This document shows, in pieces, positions 58,166-64,000 of a stretch of 64,000 bases of DNA. Source of the DNA: Cercis canadensis (Eukaryota > Streptophyta > Magnoliopsida > Fabales > Fabaceae); assembly GCA_003255065.1 (NCBI GenBank), contig QAOA01005205.1:230098-294097 (forward strand), in the 5' to 3' direction. Both the position numbers and the translations under genes were made by a program. The notes beneath the pieces were generated by a model. The model saw only the letters and a program-made list of their open reading frames with translations, had not been told where the DNA came from and did no database searches. Positions within the stretch are counted from its first letter, which is position 1; every line of letters starts with the position of its first letter.

Positions 58166-61127
58166 TGATTGACTGAGGTTCTATTTAGTCCATTGTTCTT
58201 GATGTGCTAAGCTATTTTTTTTATAGATTGGACCTGGCCCATGAAATGGACTAGTTTATGTCTTCTGATTTGTTGAGCTGGTTTCTATTCTAGGCTAAAC
58301 CAGGCCCACGAAATGGGCTTACATATCATGCATTTTTACATTCATTTACTTAATTCTATGCGACTAGCATCCATAGGCCCCTTACTTGTCAAGGGAGGGA
58401 TAGAAGCGACTTACCTCCATAGGAGTGGCTCTTCTATCTGCCCGAGGTAAGGATAAGCGCCGCTTTGGGAACCGAGAAGCATGGGAACAAAGTGGAAGAA
58501 TTAGGACGCGATTAGATTCATGCATAGCACAATTTTTTATTTGAAAATTTTTAATTCCTTTTAATTTTAATTTCAAAAAATAAAAAAAATAATAATAATA
58601 ATAAAAATAAAAATTCATTTTGAATCATTGCGAATTACGCGGACTTTGATCCCTAATTAGGGTACGTAGGCATTCGAGGGTGACGAATCAAGTCCTGTTT
58701 TAAATAATTACCTATTTTTCTTTTAGGGATAAAATAAATACGATTATGCCATGATTTAATTTACACAATTAATTTTAGGTAACCGTCATTTAGACGGGTG
58801 TTATAAAGTGCCTAACACATTCCCTATACACAATTAGACTCCCGAACCTTCTCTGGTTCGCAGACATATTTTTTTAGAAATTAAAAAGGGTTTTCCAATT
58901 GTTCCCCAGATTTTTAATACGATTGGTGGCGAGTCCAGAGTTTTCATTTCGAAAACTAAATCTCTTTTTATTTTAGTCATTCTCGTTATAGCGACCTTCG
59001 GGTATGTTATGACAATGACGTAGTACAGAAATATGCTAGAGCATATATACTACGTCTAATTGGGATGTGGCTCTTGCCTGATCAAATTGGAAATTGTGTA
59101 CATGTGATGTATTTAAAGTTGTTGGAAAATTAGGAGGAAGTGGGGGATTCAGTTGGAGATCAGCTTGTCTTGCCCATGTTTATAGGAGTCTCTGCATGGC
59201 TTCTCTAGAGGAAGCTGACAATTTTTCAGGTTGTTATTTTTTGGTCCAGTGTTGGGCCTGGCAGAGATTCTTGTGTATAGCTCCGAGGTGTTTGACTGGA
59301 TCGTGAGTTAATTAGACCACTCGCGAGTAGGTCAATAAATAAAATTTCAAGTTATTTACAATTTAACTTTATTAATTTTATTATATGTTGATAATTTAGC
59401 TTTATTTACAATTAATTATACATTTTTTTATTATAATAGACGTAATTAATTATAGTGTAATATTCAAAACATCTTAGCTGGAAATCCCCTTTAGATTGGA
59501 CCAATATTGTTGACGGCTCTTACCAGAATGGGTATCAACGAGCCTTTGATCTATTTGGCTCTGATGATGTAAGAATACTTATTATTGGTAACTAATTTAT
59601 GTCATTTATTACTTGAGTTTGTTGTATGAAATAGTAATCATGTTATTGATGTTTGATGTGAACAAATTGTGTGGCAGCCATATAGCAGGACATTGATGAC
59701 ACTTCTCCCCGACTATTACGCTAGGGGGCATGCGATGTGGGCTGCTAAGATTCCATTGTTATGTTATCACATCGTGGAGCACCATAATCAAGATCGGGTT
59801 ATGCATCAATTTGACAATAGACAGCATATTCCACGGGAGATAACTATTTATGATAAACAGCTACACAGTATCAATATAAGAAGGAAACAGGAAACGTTGT
59901 GGTTGGTGCACCATTATCAGCACTTTTTAGTCTGGAAAGATCGAAGTGTACATGTTATTAATTTAGATGAGTCATTTGGTGTGGATCCCAATTATATGAC
60001 ATGGTATTTACGTATAACACGTCGATTTATGAGACCTGAAAATGTAGCAGCCGCTGGACAGGTCAGGTCATTACAGTTACTTTGTTTGTTTGTTTTTTTT
60101 TTTTTCCATTTTAGATTACTATATTATTTTTTTGAACAAGTACTGATTTATAACGAACCATGGTGCAGGTCCATTCTCATCGTCAAACTTAACAGGGTTG
60201 GGGAAATCAGTTGGGTTGGGGGACTCAGCATACCCTCCTTAACAAGGGGGGCCTCAGCAGAGTTGGACACCTCAGCCAAGATGGCCTTATCAGCCTGCTA
60301 ATCTTTCAAATGAGCGATATCAAGAATTTGTCACACGCCTAACTAGAGTTTTTGTGGAGTATGGGCAATTGCCACCAGTGATGCAACCACAGATGGCACA
60401 CGAGCCACGTCATCTCGATGACATTCTGCCACACAATCCACCGGAGCTGACCAGTCATCGACTTCAAGATCTCAGAGTTCATCACAATCAGGTCATCGAT
60501 TCGATGATCCAACTACCTCGATAGACGTGTCGTATCAACCAGATCCAATACAAGTTACACATGATCAAAGCTGTGTTGATATGATGCCACATGCATATGA
60601 TGCGGCACCATCTCTTGTATATGACTGGTTTGGCGTTGATTCTGATGCTCCTCTATTAGCGATTGACACATATGCGGGTCCTTCTTCACAGGCTCATTTA
60701 CCCGACAAATGGACCGATCTCACGATGACTCCTCTGACAACACGTGCATCTTATGATCCGACGGCGATGACGGGGACAAGACTCTTTGCATCAGGGGACA
60801 TGGATGATGACACGCTAGCACCGATCACTCAACCCAGTGAGGAAGAATTGCCACCACGTGTCATAAGACCCACTAAATGTGGAACTAGAGGACATTATTT
60901 GTACCTATGTAGGCGTTAGTATTATGTTGACTTTCTTCACTGTTGACTCAATGTATATTATAATTTATTTTTCAGTTAACTGAAACATGTTGTTATGAAA
61001 TTGAATTCAAATCGATATATAATTAAGCATTATGTCCCATTAATCAAGTCTATTGGATACAAATAACAAAAACATGGGTAAAAATAATATCAAAATTATA
61101 AACTATTATACATGGATGATTAATTAG

Positions 61128-63940
61128 TCATGGATCTGGTATCCTTCTAAATTGACATTTTCGCCTATTATGCCATTCTTGGCGACAAATACTGTACTTA
61201 ATGATTGTTCGTGTCCTATTAGAATCCCACCAATCTATTTCATTTCGAATACGATTTGTAACGGGACGACCCTTCTTCCTAACCATCGCGGGATTGGGGC
61301 TTATATTTATTCCCAGGATCTCCGGCCAATTTTTCGGTCCATCAATTGGCTCAAATTGACCACGATATGCTTTGACTAAATTGTCAATTGAGTATACTGG
61401 ATCCACATAATTCCATTCATTAAGCAAAGTAGACGCACAAGCACATATTGCATGTGAGCATGGCAAATGTAGGGCTTTAAATTTACCACAACTACACATC
61501 CCCTCATTCAGATTGACAATAAACGTCCGTCCAGCAGTTCTAGCTCTCATATTATACCTCTCCTCTATCTCAAATAAACTGGTGTCCCTATTAAACAATC
61601 GAGGTTTATGTGATGACGCATCTCGTGCGTTATTCCGCATTTGAGTCATTGCATATTCGGTCCACCGTTGTCTACTAGCTTTCATATTACTAGCTTCGTC
61701 CCGCTTTTTAGTGAAAATGGCATTGAGCTTGTAATACGTCGCTCTAATCAGGGCTGTAATCGGCATGTTGCGAAAACTCTTTAACGTGCCATTAATGTTC
61801 TCAACTAAATTGATGGTCATCATACCGTAACGTCTTCCCTCAGTATCTTCTTGCAAAGTCTATTTCCCCTCATCCAGATCTTTTACATAATTCCATACTC
61901 GATTGTCTTCACATTTACTTTGAATATCCCTCATAAGCTCCTTAAATTTAAGGGATTCAAATTGACTACCTATAAAATTGAGTCATGACATTTAATATTA
62001 TGATTGATTCTTAATTAAACTAAATATACTACTTGGCTAATAATAAATATATTTATGTAAATTTATGCATACCTACTGCGTATATCTTCGTCTTCAGGGT
62101 TTTGTTTTTAAAGTGTGTATTACAGTTGCTGACGACATGTCGCAAGCAGAAAAAATTATGAGCAAGTGAAAGACTCCAGCCTACACTGGCATCTACAATT
62201 GAAGACAATATATTTACATGACGATAAAAAATTATCGCCAAATTCTGATGTTCTCGAACAACGTGTTGACTCACTAAGGTCAAAAATCATGTCCATGCAT
62301 CTTTAACTTCACCTTTGACAATAGAAAATGCAAGAGGTAATGGTGACCTGTCGCCGTCTTGTATTGAAGCAATCAATAGTGTACCGCGATATTTGCCACT
62401 CGTCCCATCTACCTGAATCACAGGTTTGCAAAAAGGAAATGCATCGACACAGACTTGAAATGTCTAGAAGACACGGTGAAACAACATCTCCTGAACATTT
62501 GAATGACTTCGACCTGATTATTATCTAACAGTCATTGAACAATAGTTTCAGGATTTGCTGCCCGCATTGCTACCATCCATCTCGACAAAAGATTATAGTT
62601 ATCTTTCCAATTGCCGAACAATTTTTCAATGCACTTCTGCTTTGCTAACCATGCTTTTCTGTACGATGCTCGATAGTCATATTCTGTCAAGATTCGCTCT
62701 TGTATTAACTTAATTGATACATCAGGACTCTCCTCAACCATCCCATGAATGTTGGACATTATCACATAAATATCTAGCTTATGATGATCTTGCGTTATCA
62801 TGGCATTTATGCAAGTATGAGGACCGTTATACTTTCTGATCTCTCATAATCCGCTCTTACTCCTTTAACATGCTCGAACTCTCCAATTACAACCAGTAAC
62901 TGTGTTTGGACACTCAACATTCTATGCAGTTAAATGTGACTCCTTCACAATAAATGACTGGTGCACCTACATTGAGTATTCCTTTATAACAAGTTGAACA
63001 TCATTTTTTGTTGAAAATTGTTGCTCAATTGATAGCTCTTGACCTATTTCCCACGCTCCCTGTTCATCTGATATCTCAGTGTCATCCCTAATTTGCATGA
63101 CATCCCAGTTAACTTCTGAATATATCGGCAAGATTCACTATATTGCAATGACTGCACCATTTTCGGTATCGGATCACCAGATTCATAGTCCAATGGTTGT
63201 ACATTCAAATTCAAACTATGTTCATTTTCTTCATCACTACATACATCATCTCGCTTTAACATAACATCTTCATCATCATTTGACGTAATTTCAGGATCAA
63301 GTGGAGAGTTAGCACCAATTACTTGTTCGTCTTCGGGTGCTTCTAGATCAAGATTCGTTTCTTGTTTTTCAATGCCTCTTCCATGTCTAATCTCTGAATT
63401 GAACCACTGTTCATCACAACTATAGTCATGACTTTCCGTAGGATAAAAATTTTGACTCGAACTAGGCATGCCAGACTATAATCTAGCCAAGTCAACATAT
63501 GGTCGATAACAATTGTTAGTTTCTATTCTTGTTTGACTATGCATCTGAACTGAACAAGGTATTGAACTTGGCCCACCAGCATCAGCTTCATTAATTTGAA
63601 AATTACTGTCATCATGTTGCCTAGTTTCAGTCTCAACAAAAAGCTTCATTGCTCCAAGATTGGCATGTTGTTTCTGACTTTCGTACATGCACATTACATT
63701 TTCATCACCCAAGAGATCAAGTACACCATAAAATAAGGGATTAGCTGACATTGAAAATCTATATTTGATGTTCTTGATCATTTTATTGGGATCAAGACGT
63801 AATTTTCGTTGTATCAGCTCTTTAAGACTGTCTAGTCCAACTTCCCGCTTCAACATCATGCAAACAGGATTCGGACTTTCATATGTAACTCCTTGGTCTC
63901 CCTTATATATTCGACCATTGTAATAAATGAAGATCAACAT
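61128..63940 (-). pseudogene. MULE transposase (MuDR-type) with SWIM zinc finger
   Basis: ATG at 63940 (MLIFIYYNGRIYKGDQGV) starts the N-terminal domain, followed by an acidic linker (63469-63044) and the pre-catalytic block (62801-62532: SYRKAWLAKQKCIEKLFGNW). The catalytic region (about 62460-62053) contains PVIQVDGT with the first Asp; the usual second motif SDRH reads FYRH, so the second catalytic Asp is gone. The C-terminus (61856-61128) has the SWIM finger CSCGKFKALHLPCSH (about 61496-61450) and a knuckle that lost its first Cys (YSICRQEWHNRRKC). There are several frame changes between blocks. Convergent with PMD. Confidence 0.85.
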
Positions 63941-64000
63941 TTTTATCCTAGAGTTAATATCAAATATGTCATACTTCATGAACAATAATGCATAATAATA

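Larger units (their letters stand above)
56478..59014 (+). mobile_element. Solo LTR (Ty3/gypsy, Tat/Ogre-like by size) inserted in PMD
   Basis: Starts TGTGGACACTTATTTTCGTC and ends GGGTATGTTATGACA (TG...CA termini). Identical 5-base target duplications ATGAC lie at 56473-56477 and 59015-59019. No internal region is present, so it is a recombined solo LTR of about 2.54 kb. Parts: an AT microsatellite, a TATA-like TATAAAAGCAAGAGG near 56931, five to six tandem units of about 190 bases, and a TTGGTGGCGAGTCC word near 58923 like those seen next to primer sites of Tat/Ogre elements. Age is undetermined. The exact target duplication suggests it is younger than the decayed elements around it. Confidence 0.85.
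55861..60919 (+). pseudogene. Plant mobile domain (PMD) gene inside the MULE, interrupted by a solo LTR
   Basis: Exon 1 55861-55953 (MADQIVLPGPVGPTLLTEQN) ends at AGA|GTAAGT. Exon 2 from 56072 holds the conserved PMD core (ALVERWKPETHTFHMPSGEC, ITLQDVEVLLGLPVDD). A solo LTR sits at 56478-59014, after which PMD text resumes (VVQKYARAYILRLIG, FSWRSACLAHVYRSL, CWAWQRF). Later exons (about 59465-59568 and 59678 on) add the C-terminal PMD part (PLLCYHIVEHHNQDRVMHQF). The last frame (60527-60919) ends with a knuckle-like KCGTRGHYLYLC. Lesions in the DNA-transposon gene include an extra G in a G run near 56160, a stop after NDLCR, a stop just before the LTR, and a shift near 59125. Related host proteins (MAIN, MAIL1) act in silencing and genome stability. 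Confidence 0.8.
55264..64000. mobile_element. Large MULE carrying a PMD gene and a transposase (right end outside window)
   Basis: The left terminus GGCACTTTGACCTAG lies at 55264, inside the gypsy gag region. It resembles the MITE ends (GGCAATTTGACC at 34114) and the stray end at 52524. Two convergent genes follow: PMD on plus (55861-60919) and MULE transposase on minus (63940-61128), about 208 bases apart tail to tail. The transposase starts about 60 bases from the window edge, so the right TIR should lie just beyond 64000. At least 8.7 kb, of which 2.54 kb is an inserted solo LTR. Both genes carry stops and shifts, so this copy is probably not autonomous. Confidence 0.75.

Noticed and set aside
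1-64000. CRISPR array, operon or phage features
   Set aside because: Nothing of this kind is present; the genes have spliceosomal introns and the repeats are eukaryotic transposons.

Overview
The window is nuclear DNA of a flowering plant. Evidence: introns with plant-type splice sites, a restorer-of-fertility-like PPR gene, a tandem 2-oxoglutarate/Fe(II) oxygenase family, a LEUNIG_HOMOLOG co-repressor gene, and a dense load of plant LINEs, SINEs, MULEs and Ty3/gypsy remnants. The protein flavour fits a eudicot, perhaps Citrus or another Rutaceae; that is an impression, not a proof. The assembly is imperfect: two long N gaps (15426-15623, 27976-28357), and single N bases at 2448, 4846, 30826 and 32836 that each sit exactly where one duplicated segment stops and another begins.

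Region 1-12 kb is a PPR locus. One apparently complete P-class, RFL-type PPR gene (319-2001, minus) is followed by a near-identical 5'-truncated copy (2651-3829) and a frameshifted relative on the other strand (6944-8370). A duplicated 1.4-kb block (4847-6235 and 10368-11745) flanks the last. Each copy carries a different SINE-like insertion where the other copy is empty.

Region 12.9-32.8 kb is a cluster of at least five full or partial oxygenase genes of the 1-aminocyclopropane-1-carboxylate-oxidase-homolog group, all on the minus strand. Each follows a three-exon plan: exon 1 N-terminal DIOX_N domain, exon 2 Fe-binding HxD, exon 3 distal His and RxS. The first three copies are decayed. The last three are very similar fragments that together would supply one complete exon set. 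Their pieces are joined to PPR flanking DNA, so this part is either a young recombination patchwork or merged haplotypes.

Region 32.8-41.4 kb is AT-rich intergenic DNA with LINE fragments and several foldback or MITE elements. Three MULE-like miniature elements in the window (16125-17359, 34114-34439, 38098-38467) have visible 9-bp target duplications. Region 41.5-51.4 kb is an intact 17-exon LEUNIG_HOMOLOG-type gene (minus; 783 aa when the exons are summed), with an old LINE in one intron.

Region 52.5-64 kb is nested transposons. A gag-bearing Ty3/gypsy fossil (about 53.5-55.26 kb) is interrupted by a large MULE whose left end is at 55264 and whose right end lies beyond the window. The MULE carries two convergent genes: a plant mobile domain (PMD) gene on plus and a MULE transposase on minus. 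Its PMD gene is itself split by a 2.54-kb solo LTR with an exact 5-bp target duplication. This MULE is the most interesting system in the window, though this copy looks dead.
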